From: Morinoia aosen
Lineage: Eukaryota; Arthropoda; Malacostraca; Amphipoda; Talitridae
Direction of reading: 5' to 3'
Length of the DNA: 64,000 bases
NCBI GenBank assembly: GCA_030386875.1
Contig: CM059570.1
Location: 31,921,422-31,985,421, forward strand
Positions 1-10,824 of this stretch are shown one piece after another; positions within the stretch are counted from its first letter, which is position 1, and every line of letters starts with the position of its first letter. The position numbers and the translations under genes are program-made. Under the pieces are notes generated by a model. That model had not been told where the DNA came from and searched no databases. It saw nothing but the letters and a program-made list of their open reading frames with translations.

Positions 1-1499
1 TTATAAAATGAGTGAGAATTTAAAATATCCTCCTTAGCCAGCATTTTGAAAGTATTTGCAACTGTGTCGAACTATTGCCATCATAGTTGTTGGAACGCAG
101 AAGGCTTAATTCGGAAAAACGTGGAATATCCTTAGCCATCGACGCGTTACACTGCAGTTTATGTTCATTTTTCTCATTTCTTCATGTTTATTTTCGCTGA
201 TTTCTCTCGGCTCCGACCGCGTATATCCTATAATAACAAAAGAGCTAATGTCTACAAAATGTGATTTTCGTTAAATAACCCTGCATTACTGCATTGAAAA
301 TATATTTTTCAACTCAAAAGTTCTCTCGTTCTGAATGGGGAGTAGAATGGAGGAACTCAACTGAGGGCTGGCGCATAATGCTGTTTCTCATCGACAATGA
401 AATAGAGTTACCGTCCCGCTGATTTAATACTTTAATCGCTAAGTGCGTTACCGGTGGCCACGGAGGGAATTTTCATTATGCTGCTGACTGACCGCCTGTC
501 ACACACTCAATTGTTATTAATAGTCAATAAAAGCTAAATTAAAACACGATCCAGTTAATACTTCCTATTTTAAAAATTGCTTACTACAATATTGACTTTA
601 AATTTTATTTGAATATTTAACTTCAATTTAACCAATTGCATTCAAAGTGTTAATTATAAATTGAGTGAAATAACCATCCAATATGTAGAGCCAACTAATT
701 AAAGCAATCAATTCGTAATTTTGGAAAAACTTGTTCCCATATACTTACCGTCAAGAAAATGTCACTGAAAACTAGTCATCCGCTGGAGCTTCTCCAAAAA
801 CATCTTAACTCTAGGCATAGCCGCTGAGGGGTGGCTTAATTGATACCATCTTTTTCCAAAGTAATCTAGAATTTTTATGAGGTATAAATGAATCACACAA
901 TAAGAGACTAGTACAGTATCTCATTCAAAGGAATGAGATACTTTTCCCAATAATGGATTCTTCTGCTCAATATTAGCTCACTGACACTTCAAGTACAACA
1001 ACCTTCATGACTGTCCGATAAACCCAAGCGCGCTTATGTAGCTCGAGTCCACAGTTTTACCAGAAATGACTAGAAATTGTGAATATTGATGTAGCGTTTG
1101 TGAACGAAAGTTTTGACTTTTCCAGAAACACTGATCAGCCCTCAATTTTCTCTTTGATATGAAATGCCGTGTTTTGGACCTAATTACCTCAGCTAAAGAG
1201 GGCTGTGAATTTGGAAATAATCTACAACGACTTAAAATTTATCCAAATTGTCATTTAAACCACTAGCGGTAGTTCAAAGATAGTACTGTGAAAAATCAGA
1301 CTTGGATTTGATCATGCGACATGGAAGTTGTCCAAGTAACAATTTATACTATCGACATCCTTGCTCAAACACTGTTTTCCTCCAGCCTCCCTGCTCAGGG
1401 ATTTCAACCTCAAATAGCAACCAAATATTCCAACCTACACAAACTCGAATGTACAGACAACAGAATCCAATTAGTCATAACGAACGAACTGTAGCTCAC
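1..1499 (-). other. Intron of the RA-domain gene downstream of exon 3
   Basis: The exon ending at 1500 is followed on the minus strand by GTGAGC, so this stretch is intron and the next exon lies outside the window. No open frame here completes the second RA domain. The only structure recognised is a TTAA-flanked MITE at 436-649; the rest is AT-rich sequence in which I see nothing. Confidence 0.6.
436..649 (+). mobile_element. TTAA-flanked MITE, family M1, copy 1
   Basis: This 214-bp AT-rich segment is flanked by TTAA at 432-435 and 650-653. Its right end (CATTCAAAGTG next to TTAA) matches the family terminus GCAGTCAAAGTG; the left end has decayed. The interior (GGTGGCCACGGAGGG, then GCTGCTGACTGACC) is shared with copies near 36.2, 40.75, 41.2 and 53.0 kb. 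A TTAA duplication and lack of coding capacity fit a non-autonomous piggyBac-like element; the superfamily is inferred from the TTAA. Confidence 0.6.
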
Positions 1500-1765
1500 C
1501 TGAATGAGAACAAAGTCGTCAGGTTTGGTCTCCTTGAGGTGATTGCAGGCCAGCACAAGACCGATGACATGAAGACAGTCGCTCTTGCCACTCACGAGGA
1601 GACTTTTGTACTGGGATCCCTGTGCCAGGACGGCGTCGTGGATGCGGATGACGCCGCCACGACGCATACGCAGCGTGAGGCGCGACGAAGAGCATGGCTG
1701 GCACTCCAGCAGGGCGGACGGACGAGCTGTGTCTGACAGCGGCACTGTCGTCGATGTCGGGCCGT
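1500..1765 (-). CDS. Exon 3 of RA-domain gene: end of RA domain 1 and start of RA domain 2
   Basis: The exon lies between a pyrimidine-rich acceptor (TTATTTTGCCCGTACAG) and a strong donor (TTCAG then GTGAGC). It is 266 nt long and must be entered in phase 1, which is the phase in which exon 2 leaves; the split codon GAC encodes Asp. The peptide first runs through PLSDTARPSALLECQP and SRLTLRMRRGG, which resemble the last strands of an RA domain. It then gives VIRIHDAVLAQGSQYKSLLV, typical of the first two strands of a new RA domain, and exits in phase 0 after FVLIQ. RA domains bind GTP-loaded Ras or Rap at membranes. The tandem arrangement resembles Drosophila Rau, but I cannot confirm orthology. 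The exon is clearly more GC-rich than its surroundings. Frames on the opposite strand are antisense shadows. Confidence 0.8.
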
Positions 1766-3319
1766 CTGTACGGGCAAAATAAGGCCATGTATTTGTAGTG
1801 AACGCATTGCTAACGAATTCATTCATAATTTTGTAATAATTTCTCAGTTTTTAAGGAGTGATAAATACTAGAGGCGCGAGATTTGCTTCAGTAAAAACCG
1901 ATTATTTGCTATCAAAAGTTTTGCTGTGTTCTCGTTCACAGCATGAGTTTTCTTTCCGAGAGTCGCATTAATTTTGCACGTTCATTTTCAAGGAGTTGCT
2001 AGGGTGATTTTGTGAGAAATAATATAATTCAGTTCTAGCCATAACTTACCCATCAGTGAAATTTTCATGACATTATAATTCGTTATAAAAACAAATCCCT
2101 ACAACTGAGATTAGCTTATTAACTTTGAATAATTACATAGAGCAAGAGTGCGAGTGCGGAAACGAGTACAACTATTTGAATGACTTTCTATCGACAACAT
2201 AAACGACAATTTTGTGAAATTTCAGGATTCATTCCCAGAAGCAACATCTAACAATTACTTCAAGTTATGACACAAGTTCACTACGCACAAGCAAAAGATA
2301 ATAATACACAATATAACACAAACGCCATATAATAATAATTAGCCTTCCTAAGGTCGAGAAAATGAATACGCGCTTGAACATCGATAGAAAAAGCTCATAA
2401 ATGCTATGAAGCTGCGCTATGACGAGCTGTCAAAAATCCATTTTATGTTACTATTCCCTATTGTTGAAACGCTAATTTGTGAACAAATTGCCTCCAAGAG
2501 TGGCGAGAAATACGTTCATATCATACATCAACTATTCAAGTAATAGTGTGAAATGTAGTTCAAAACATACCTTGGATATATTTGCAAAAATCGTAGAATA
2601 CTACTGCCTGAAACAAAACGGTAGCAGTTAAAAACTAAGTAGCAATAGTTAAATAGTATGGGTTCGTGAGTACTTTGTATGGGTTAATTAAAGGCAAGCA
2701 AAACACCGCTTCCTGACCGTGACAGAAATTCTTTTATGTCCTCAAAAAATTAGTTTTTAAAAATAAACATCAGCTTTATTCTGAAGAAAATCTTTCGCAT
2801 TATACTGTCTGAACCGAATGTTAAGGCGTTCAATTTCGGGTAAACAAAGCGCCCCGGGAAATATAAAATCCGGCGCAAAGTGGCCCAAAACACAGCAGGG
2901 GTTTGATTTCCAACCAATTCACGTAAACGTAGCAAAACAGGCGTAAGCTCCTCTTGATAGATTTAGTCGTAACTACGCTACGTCTTGTTCCACGTTAACT
3001 AGACAAGTCGACTTAAAAGAAGAAATTGTGTTACAAGCTGTTCCGCTACGACAAGGAAATTGGTTCAAAGGCCGATCCCAGGTCACTGTAGGAAAGAAAA
3101 ATTCATAAAACTGTGACAGGAAACCTCGGGAGTCTCTAGGCATGCACGGCCCACACAGGCGACACAGGAAGATACCTGCGGTTTTACTGCAGATATAAAA
3201 TATTCTTCGAGCGGAAGCGGGTCGAACAAAGGCAGACTGCTAGAGAGAGAGAATACAATGCAAATATTTAGCGCGTTCCTTCATACTGTAGGTCTGTCGG
3301 CGTGGGGAACTGCTGAACT
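1766..3319 (-). other. Intron between exons 2 and 3, first part
   Basis: AT-rich intronic sequence downstream of exon 2 on the minus strand. I see no coding segment, RNA gene or recognisable transposon. Short open frames here look like chance. Confidence 0.5.
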
Positions 3320-3705
3320 ATATGTATTTCAATATTTTACAATGTATTTCAATATTTAATGGTGAATTTCAATATTTTACAATGTATTTCAATATTTTAT
3401 AATGTATTTCAATATTTCATAATGTATTTCAATATTTCATAATGTATTTCAATATTTGATAATGTATTTCAATATTTTATAATGTATTTCAATATTTGAT
3501 AATGGATTTCAATATTTGATAATGTATTTCAATATTTGATAATGTATTTCAATATTTGATAATGTATTTCTATGTTTGATAATGTATTTCAATATTTTAT
3601 AATGTATTTAAATATTAAATAATGTATTTCAATATTTTATAACGCATTCATTTCAATATTTTATGAAGTGTTTCAATATTTTTATCGTTCAATGAACTCT
3701 ATGTA
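3320..3705. repeat. 20-bp AT-rich minisatellite, about 18 copies
   Basis: The unit AATGTATTTCAATATTTKAT repeats head to tail with little divergence (the penultimate T of the run varies between T, C and G). Copies at both edges are more degenerate, for example the ones reading GAAGTGTTTC and GAATTTC. It lies in the intron between exons 2 and 3. Unit-level near-identity in the middle suggests recent slippage or unequal exchange. No function is indicated. Confidence 0.9.
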
Positions 3706-3850
3706 TTTCCAATATACCGATTTTTAAGAAAAGGCTTCAACGCAATTATAAAATTCAAAAGACGGCATATTTTGGTACAGGCAAGCAGGAGATAGATTTT
3801 CCGAGACTCAATCGGGTTGAGGCAGATTTTAACGTTTATGAAATCTGAAA

Positions 3851-4222
3851 ATATTAGATTAGACTATATATTAGTTTAAGCGTCCCTAACATCTAAAAAA
3901 AAGCGTATCGAAAAGAGGAAGGAGGAAGGCACCATTTAGTATGGAGATAGGGGAATGGATAATCTATGCAGAAGGAGCATAGAAACAGTAAGTTGAGAAA
4001 GAAGGTCATGAAATAAGATAAAAGTTGTAGAAGAAAGTAATAGGTACTGAAAAAACAGGACAGCAGTGAACCGAAAAAAGGTGGTCCTTAATATCACAAA
4101 AAAGATGTTTATTTCAACAAAAAGAAGGCCTACTCAACTTTCAGCTCGGGCAATCATGCATTTTCCCCCTGGGAACGCTAATTCCCATAAATACAATTGT
4201 TGTATCCCCCTGAGGGGCAAAC
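3851..4222 (-). mobile_element. SINE-like repeat, copy 1
   Basis: One of five copies of a ~340-370-bp dispersed repeat in the window. On the minus strand it starts with CCCCTCAGGGGGATACAA. Next comes a possibly tRNA-like head: a TTAGCG segment that could be an A box, then a GCCCGAGCTG segment that could be a decayed B box. A body follows containing GTTCACTGCTGTCC and TACTTTCTTC. It ends in an ATCTAATC-type simple-repeat tail. A polymerase III-type head plus a variable short-repeat tail is SINE-like; tRNA derivation is inferred. Confidence 0.55.
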
Positions 4223-5040
4223 CAGAGAATATACCAACTTGTACGGTAAACTTTCGATAAAGGGCACTTTTTTTCTGTTATGATGAAAAGTGAGGTTAAT
4301 AAAAGCAACATTTTCAAATAATTAAGTCCAATCGTACTATTTGTTTAGGCCCAATATGGCATTTTGTTTCTGGGTAATCAACTTCTAAAGCACAATTTTT
4401 CCATCAAATAGCAACGGTTTTGAAGCTTCTGTTACCAACTCAACGGATGCAACTTGCATCGATTCATTTTTCGTTTTAATTAGCTTTCATCCTAGCTCCA
4501 GAGAATTCTAGAAGCCAAAATAATTCAACATTGACTAAATTTTTCCCAGAATAACAGCAAACAACAATTTTTTGCTTATATTATCCAGTTACTCATAGAA
4601 ATTTTTTACTCGTATTCATAAACTCGGTATAAGTGATGCATCAAGATCAAAGTTCTGTTAGTAGTGTGCAAAATCTATACAAATAAGGAGGCCCAACTCC
4701 TACTTGACAATGAAGGATTGCTCCAGACACAGTTGTCCTGTTCTCCAGAGCTAACCAAAGTCTACGAAAAATTCGACCATTTACGTATTGCAGGTATGAT
4801 TGTGGTTATAAATCACAATTTTTTGGAAAAATTGTCACGCAATCGCGTTTCAAGTGCGTTGTGGAAGTTACCTTATCGTTGCTCAGGCATAAACAATGCA
4901 GTAAAAAAATTAAAAATACAGAGAAATGTTACATACAGTGTTCCCTCGCTTCTTCGTGATTCAATTATCACGGATTCATGGCTTCGCAGTGTTTTTAATA
5001 CTAAGAAGCAAGCAGGTTTACCCTGATTAAAAAAAAATAC
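4223..5040. other. Intronic sequence, no recognised feature
   Basis: AT-rich. A 120-codon plus-strand open frame at 4664-5026 matches nothing I recognise and lies antisense in an intron, so I do not call it a gene. Confidence 0.4.
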
Positions 5041-5449
5041 TCACCATTTTTGCTAATGATCACCTTCGAGACAAGATAATAGTTCTCACTTTTTTTGCTA
5101 ATGACCACCCCCAATGCACGGAAAACGATTAAATTTCTCATAGTTTTTGCTAATGACCACCTGAAGGGCAAGGAAAACGATAAAGTTTCTCACTATTTTT
5201 GCTTATGACCACAACCCAGGGCAAGGTAAACGATTAAGTTTGTCACCATTTTTGCTATTGACCACCTCAGGGCAAAGTAAAAGATTAAGTTTCTCACCAT
5301 TTTTGCTAATGACTACCCCCAGGACAAGGTAAACGATTAAGTTTCTCACCATTTTTGCTAATGACCACCCCCAGGACAAGGTAAACGATTAAGTTTCTCA
5401 CCATTTTTGCTAATGACCACCTCCAGGGCGAGGTAGAAGAGGTTGGGGT
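5041..5449 (-). repeat. 52-bp tandem array containing copies of exon 2's 3' end and splice donor
   Basis: Eight units start at 5041, 5086, 5138, 5190, 5243, 5294, 5346 and 5398, with spacing of 45-53 bp. Read on the minus strand, each unit carries remnants of the last exon codons (Tyr-Leu-x-Leu, then VVISKNG), the donor GTGAG or a derivative, and about 15 bp of intron. The unit at 5398 is the real exon end. The other seven lie in the intron and grow more diverged toward 5041. The three nearest the exon are almost identical, which suggests outward growth from the exon border. Confidence 0.85.
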
Positions 5450-5579
5450 CGCGGTGCTTCATCCGGAACTTGGAGAGGATGGAGTGCACCACCTCACTGG
5501 CGGTGGTTGAGGGAGTCACGTGCAGAGTCTTGTACTCCATATCTTGCATCAGGCACCGCACCCACACACGCACTGCCAA
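5402..5579 (-). CDS. Exon 2 of RA-domain gene: N-terminal part of RA domain 1
   Basis: The acceptor is TTGTTGTATTTTGCAG and the donor AAAATG then GTGAGA, enclosing 178 nt: 59 codons plus one base. Entry is phase 0 (matching the exit of the 657-codon exon) and exit phase 1 (matching exon 3). The peptide begins LAVRVWVRCLMQDMEYKTLH and continues through TTASEVVHSILSKFRM to DPNLFYLALEVVISKN. This is the beta-beta-alpha start of a ubiquitin-like RA domain, with basic residues in the second strand and helix as expected for a Ras effector surface. An alternative donor, GAG then GTGGTC, lies 22 nt earlier but is weaker and breaks the phase match. Its last ~35 bases belong to the tandem array in the following intron. 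GC content is far above the neighbouring DNA. Confidence 0.85.
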
Positions 5580-7211
5580 CTGCAAAATACAACAAATTGT
5601 TGATCACCTGAAAAATTACGCGTGTATTCTCCTGCAATACCGCAATATCCTAGTCGGAAGTATGTTTAACGTATTATTGGTCCCGGTGCACTTTAAAAGT
5701 CGGATTTTCAACTGAATTGCGTCGTCTTATCAGCGCAGTTGTCAGCATAAATTCTTTCAAGTTAACTTAAAAAAAATTCGCGCTGCGTGTCGTACTGCTG
5801 CAACAATTTAAATTGGTTGAAAATTTGGCCCTATGACATTTAGTGTACGGGAATATATCGGAACCAGAATATTCGTTACACTTTTGGCTATATTATGTGT
5901 ATTGGATGACAGTAAATAAATGAAATTGTTGAAGTTCAAAGAATGGTCACGTGCACTGAGGACTTAGAAATGCTCCCGCAGTTTGTACAACGGAAGCATA
6001 GCCAAACATAGATATCAAATTTTTTCCGAAGATGTAGATGAAGCAAACAGCAGAAAAAAATTAAACTAATACTGAACTCATTTAGGTAGAAACCCAGTGG
6101 AATACATATGTAATCGACAAACTTACTGTACTGTATTATGCTACATATATGACCAGTTGCACACACTAATTTTACGGGAAAATACCTTGATTATAAAGTT
6201 TTTTTTTGACGTAGCCTGGAAAATATTCAAATTGTAGCAGCGCAAAAATGCAATGACTTATATGAACTTAAATTTAAACAAGCAGATAGATCTATCGTCA
6301 GTATCATCACTTAGGTAAACATTTATTCAAAAGTTATGCGGAAATCGTTTTGATTACAACAGCGAACACAAATCTAACATAAATGTTTCATTCAAACAAA
6401 AACTAGATACATAACATTCACAAAATTATTATCTGGAGTATATTTCATTCAAATCCCACATGTTCGCGTAAGCGCACAATAGCTCAACACATCATCAGGA
6501 GCCTCGTAACAAGGAAATTTTATACAGTTATCGACCTCGTCTACTCGCGAGGAAGAAAAGAAAGTAAAAGATGAAACGATCACGTTTTATCACCAACACC
6601 AAGAGCGGGTGTTGGCTCCCTGAGAGACTTGGGGTCGTCGCCCAAAGAATTACGGTAGCGAGCACAGCCCACCCTCACGTAGCTCGAATTTAACAAATCC
6701 CCATAATTCAAAGGCGCCGGCGACCATATTGTGCGAACTTACTATCCGGGAGAATTTTGAAAGACTTTTTTAAAAGAACATGGAAACAGAAAAGCGCCGA
6801 GCCCGACTCGTAAGAATCAAGAATAATGTTTTCATATTCGTCGCATTGAATTAAGATAGGAATTTGGAAGATCTTAACTAAATGATTTCTGAACGTCCAG
6901 GTTTTAAAACTCGGACTTAAAAATAATTGAAACGCTAGAGAAAACCATTAAACCACAAATTAAGTTTATGATTATATTTACAAAGCCCGATATCACGAAT
7001 GACTTTATAACTTCATCCAGATGAAATTAGCCCCAACTGAAAATGTGAAGATCAGATATTTGGATCCCATAAAAAGCTTTTCAACAGTTTCATTCCTTCC
7101 CATCTGGCTAACGATTAGATAATCACTTTAGTATGAATAAATATTGAAAAACCGCTTCAAAATTAACCATAATTCACACACGCCAATTTGAGTGGAATAC
7201 AAGTGGTTAAC
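5580..7211. other. Intronic sequence, mostly unremarkable
   Basis: AT-rich apart from a GC-rich patch at about 6595-6725. That patch holds a short inverted repeat (CCAACACC...GGTGTTGG) and a 37-codon minus-strand frame ending ALGVGDKT. The frame may be the tail of an old retroelement, but I cannot assign it. Confidence 0.35.
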
Positions 7212-7310
7212 AAGTAGCTATGCTCAAATATGACAAATTTTACTAGACTCGAGAAACAATCTACAGCTGTATTGCATGAGGCAAATAAATTTGTTAGATT
7301 GTTTAAATAT
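7212..7310 (+). mobile_element. 5'-truncated LINE tail, same family as the 44.5-kb element
   Basis: About 100 bp starting AAGTAGCTATGCTCAAATAT matches the 3' untranslated end of the LINE near 47.80-47.89 kb, including ACTAGACT.GAGAAACA, GTAAATAAAT-like sequence and a GATTGTTTAAAT end. Only the extreme 3' end is present, as expected from aborted reverse transcription. Divergence is moderate, so it is the older of the two insertions. Confidence 0.6.
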
Positions 7311-7987
7311 CATCGCCAGCCGGAGCAGCAACTTTCATCAGCCCTTACCCTTTTTTCATTTTTTGCTACCACTCCAAACCATCCTTCCGTGCCCACCCAT
7401 AGCCGCACTGCACATTCTACCGAGTCCGTCATGGCACAAGAATGTTCCCAGAGGCCTACAAGGCGGCGCAATTGCAGTACAGCGCCAACTTCTGAACTTT
7501 CTCCTCGACGTAGAAAATGCTTCCTCGCAAAAACAAAGCATCTGCCTAGGTTCAATTACGCAGGAGGTGCGTGTAATAGCTGAAATGGGCGTTCAGAAAC
7601 AAGCCTCTGGCTTCTTCAACTAAGCTTTCACTTGATGAAGTGCAAATCCAAACCAAACATGCTCTGTGCGCTGACGAAGTTTCAATCACATGAGTGAGCT
7701 AAATGTTTTTGAGATTTAGTTTCATGTTTAGCACAAACTATTATCCTTTTCTACAGCGAGGAGCTACAAAATAATTTCAACGAGTTCTCGAAATAGCTCC
7801 GGGGCATTCAAGAAACCTAAGATCAAAAGTAACTTAGAGATCTCAAAAATTTAAACAGACCTGAATATGAACATGTGCGCGAGACAAAAGCAGCAAACAC
7901 TCGTAAATCAACCACTCGATGCTTCACTAAAAATTTAATAGCACTCAAAATTACTGAGAGTTAAACGATAAATGTTTATAAACGAGC

Positions 7988-8343
7988 TAGATTAGATTAG
8001 ATGTTAGTTTAAGCCTCCCTAACTGCAACAAAGGCGCTCCAAAGAGAGTATGGAGTAAGGCCCCATTTAGTTTGGAGTTAAGGAAACGCAGAATCTATGC
8101 AAAAGTTCACAGAAACGTTAAGTTAAGAAAGGAGTTCGTCAAACAGGATCACAGCTGAAGAAGAAAGTAGTAGGTGCTGAAAAATAGGACAGCAGTGAAC
8201 CGAAAAAAGATGATCCATAACATAACAGAAAACCTATTCTTTTTTAACAAAAGGAAGGCCTGCCTAACTCTCAGTTTGGAACCTCGCATTTTCCCGTGAG
8301 AGTACTAATTCCTATAAATACTGTGATTGTATCCCCTTGGGAG
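7988..8343 (-). mobile_element. SINE-like repeat, copy 2
   Basis: Same layout as the copy at 3.85 kb: a minus-strand head with GGGGATACAATCACAG and AGTACTCTCACGGG, a body ending in CTTTGTTGCAG, and a tail of repeated ATCTA (AGATTAGATTAGAT on the plus strand). The clean ATCTA repeat tail defines its 3' end. Confidence 0.55.
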
Positions 8344-8574
8344 CCAACGAGCCATAAGAACTGAAATGCAGTTATCACATTTCTTTCGAAATTTCTGAAC
8401 GATTTGAAATAAATTAAAATAGTATTCTTGCGCGTACAGATACATATTGCTCGTTGAAATCTTACCTAATAATACCCTTGGTGTGTTCATTTATTTGTTT
8501 GGCGTCCGCTTCTAATTGAGATTGAGATTGAAATTGAAAATTGAATTGAAACAACTAATTTAATTCGAAGGTTG

Positions 8575-8760
8575 CTTAATGACCGTACTTGTGATACGAG
8601 TTTCACCAGTGCACAAGTACATGAATATTTTAATCCCGAGTACTATCAGGATGGATATATTTGTTTGTCATCCACATCTGGAGGATTTATTTGAGGAAAA
8701 TATTGAATACCATCATTTTCGGCGTCCCCTGTACATTAGTTGTACAATACTACAGTCATA
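8575..8760 (+). repeat. Dispersed repeat R2, copy 1
   Basis: A ~185-bp sequence running from TTAATGACCGTACTTGTGAT through TTTCACCAGTGCACAAGTAC and ATGGATATATTTGTTTG. It recurs near 28.93-29.11 kb (minus), 31.6-31.85 kb (plus), 55.7-55.89 kb (plus, internally deleted) and 62.63-62.74 kb (minus, partial). No coding capacity and no clear termini. It is an unclassified interspersed repeat. Confidence 0.5.
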
Positions 8761-9937
8761 AATATCAAGTCAGAAGCGTATTTCCATGATATGACGTCAG
8801 AAACAAATTTGAAGGGTATAAATGCAAAAATCGTACATCAACTATTGCACCGTTTTGTCTCAGATGAATCGAAGACAACATTGAAGGCGTATTTTCCACG
8901 ACTACTAAGAAGAATAAGGCACCTACATATTACAAAGCCACAACAATATCACACACTTCGCTTTAATATCACAGAAAATATTACATAATTCCATTGAATT
9001 CAAACATTGAGAAGCAATAATGTTGGCATAGTACATGTAGGAGTGTAACAAAACACGCGTCTGATTCTCTTTGCCAGTGAGAGCGACGTGAAAATTTTCA
9101 GTTGTAAATTTCAGTCCCACGGATCACAATAGCCGTTGATCCAAGGCTACTGTCTGGGTGCGAAAACTAACGGGCGTTATTCTACGTGCTTGTTTTTTTG
9201 GCCTTCCGTTGGAAGGCGACGGTATTCGGTAGGTTGATAAATGTGACAAAGTCACGGCGCACCTGTATCACGGATACCTGATATGTCAAATGAATCACGT
9301 TTTATTGTCTACGTGCTTCTTCTCGAAGAACAGTTCAACCCAAGCAGGAAATTATAGCAAGTGACTGCAGTTGTTATATTTTAGGCTGTGCCATGGAAGT
9401 AAATTTGAACGTGAATGTACCGAATTGTACTTGAAATTTTCATTTACCTATATGGCACTGAAGGGCATATATGCAGTATCCTAACCCACAAATCAGATGT
9501 CAAAACTGGAGAGTGGACTAAGTGATAATTTCACCTCATAGTGGCGTAGATGTCTTTCAGGCAGAGTGGCCTAGTTCCTAGTTCAGTTCCTAGTTAGTAA
9601 CTTAGCTAGAAAAGGCCAGTTTAGCAACCCTGCGATGAACACCACGCCTCTAACTTGAGTGTCCTAAAATTCTGTGTTTTGTAGGTTTGGACACTCTGCA
9701 TATTTGCCCTCCAATTGATGGTTCAGAAAAAGAGCTCCATTATCATTTCTTGCAATTTTAACATGTCCAAAGACAGAAATGCGGAATTCTTGTTAAAAGG
9801 ATTAGTTATTTGAACGGCATGACAGAATTCATCAGTAAGGTTTCATTGAAAAATGCATCTATTCTTACCAATCTTATCAGTCTCTCGAATTCACTCCAGC
9901 CGCCAAAGGAGATATCTCAAATCAGCTTAATTAACCG
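8761..9937. other. Intronic sequence, nothing recognised
   Basis: AT-rich, with no repeat unit or coding signature that I can support. Confidence 0.4.
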
Positions 9938-10812
9938 TCAATGTGAAGCGTGATGTGATCAAAGGAAATGGGAATTGTATTCCCACGAATCACTAAAGGA
10001 ACCCATTTAAGAACGTTTTACATGAATGACATTCTGCTCGCTGATGCGTTATTTTAGAATTATTCAGCTTTAAAGTTATAGGTGAAATCGCTTTCCCGCG
10101 CAAAATGTGCAACACAGAGTACGACCAGGTTGGGTCGGGAAAGGCAAAGTTCGGATCATGAGGTGTTGAAGTTTTCGGCAGAACTTCGTAGAAATGAAAG
10201 AATGATAGAAATTGTTAATAAAATAATAAGAAATATTGTAATCAGTCAATAACATAAAAAAGTCAACGTACTATTTCTCGTACTTGGTGCTTTTGACGTT
10301 TTTTTAGTCTTCATTATTACGTCGTCACCTTTACAGTCAGCTCATAGATGGCGCCACCCGGTACCATCACCTTTACAGTCAGCTCAAAGATGGCGCCGCC
10401 CGGTACCATCACCTTTACAGTCAGCTCATAGATGGCGCCACCCGGTACGGCCGCCGCCATCATGGAGCAGATGTAAACACGATTGTTGACGTGACCTTAA
10501 TGGGTTGCTTTCAACCTTTATTTATAATTTTCGCTAGAAGAACTGTGGCTTCCCCTCACGACCCAACCTATTTACAATTGTATTAGGGGTTAGCTTCCGT
10601 TATTAATTTAATTAGCTACCGTTATTAATTTAATTCCGCTAGGCGCACCCGATTCCTTGGCACGCGAAAGCCAAGTTCAAAGTTGAATAATTCTAAAACA
10701 ACGCATCAGCGAGCTGAATGTCATACATGTAAAACGTTTTTAAATGGGTTCCTGTAGTGATTCTTGGGAATAAAATTCCCATTTCCTTTGATCACATCAC
10801 GCTTCACATTGA
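9938..10812. mobile_element. Foldback (long inverted repeat) element 1
   Basis: The arms at about 9938-10077 and 10677-10812 are inverted copies. They share GTCAATGTGAAGCGTGATG, AAATGGGAAT, CATTTAA.AACGTTTTACAT and CGCTGATGCGTT. The loop is about 600 bp with no transposase. It contains a 42-bp x3 tandem array and a duplicated CCGTTATTAATTTAATT (10590-10640). The architecture is that of a MITE or foldback transposon; I cannot name a superfamily. Confidence 0.65.
10325..10447 (+). promoter_or_regulatory. Three tandem CTCF-like motifs in a 42-bp repeat
   Basis: Three near-identical 42-bp units start at 10325, 10367 and 10409. Each contains ATAGATGGCGCCACCCGG or AAGATGGCGCCGCCCGG, with the motif starting at about 10345, 10387 and 10429. 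AGATGGCGCC resembles the insect CTCF core (AGRTGGCGC). The array is followed by GGCCGCCGCCATCATGG, which contains a Pho/YY1-like GCCAT. Binding is inferred only. It sits in the loop of a foldback element. Confidence 0.45.
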
Positions 10813-10824
10813 CCAGCTTAACTA

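Noticed and set aside
1302..1736. 144-codon plus-strand open frame
   Set aside because: It is antisense to the RA-domain exon at 1765-1500, whose splice sites and phase fit the minus strand.
4664..5026. 120-codon plus-strand open frame
   Set aside because: Antisense within an intron of the RA gene, low GC, no domain recognised; probably chance or very old transposon remains.
6595..6725. GC-rich patch as an exon of the RA gene
   Set aside because: The 37-codon frame lacks splice sites in the needed phase and the flanking exons already join in frame.
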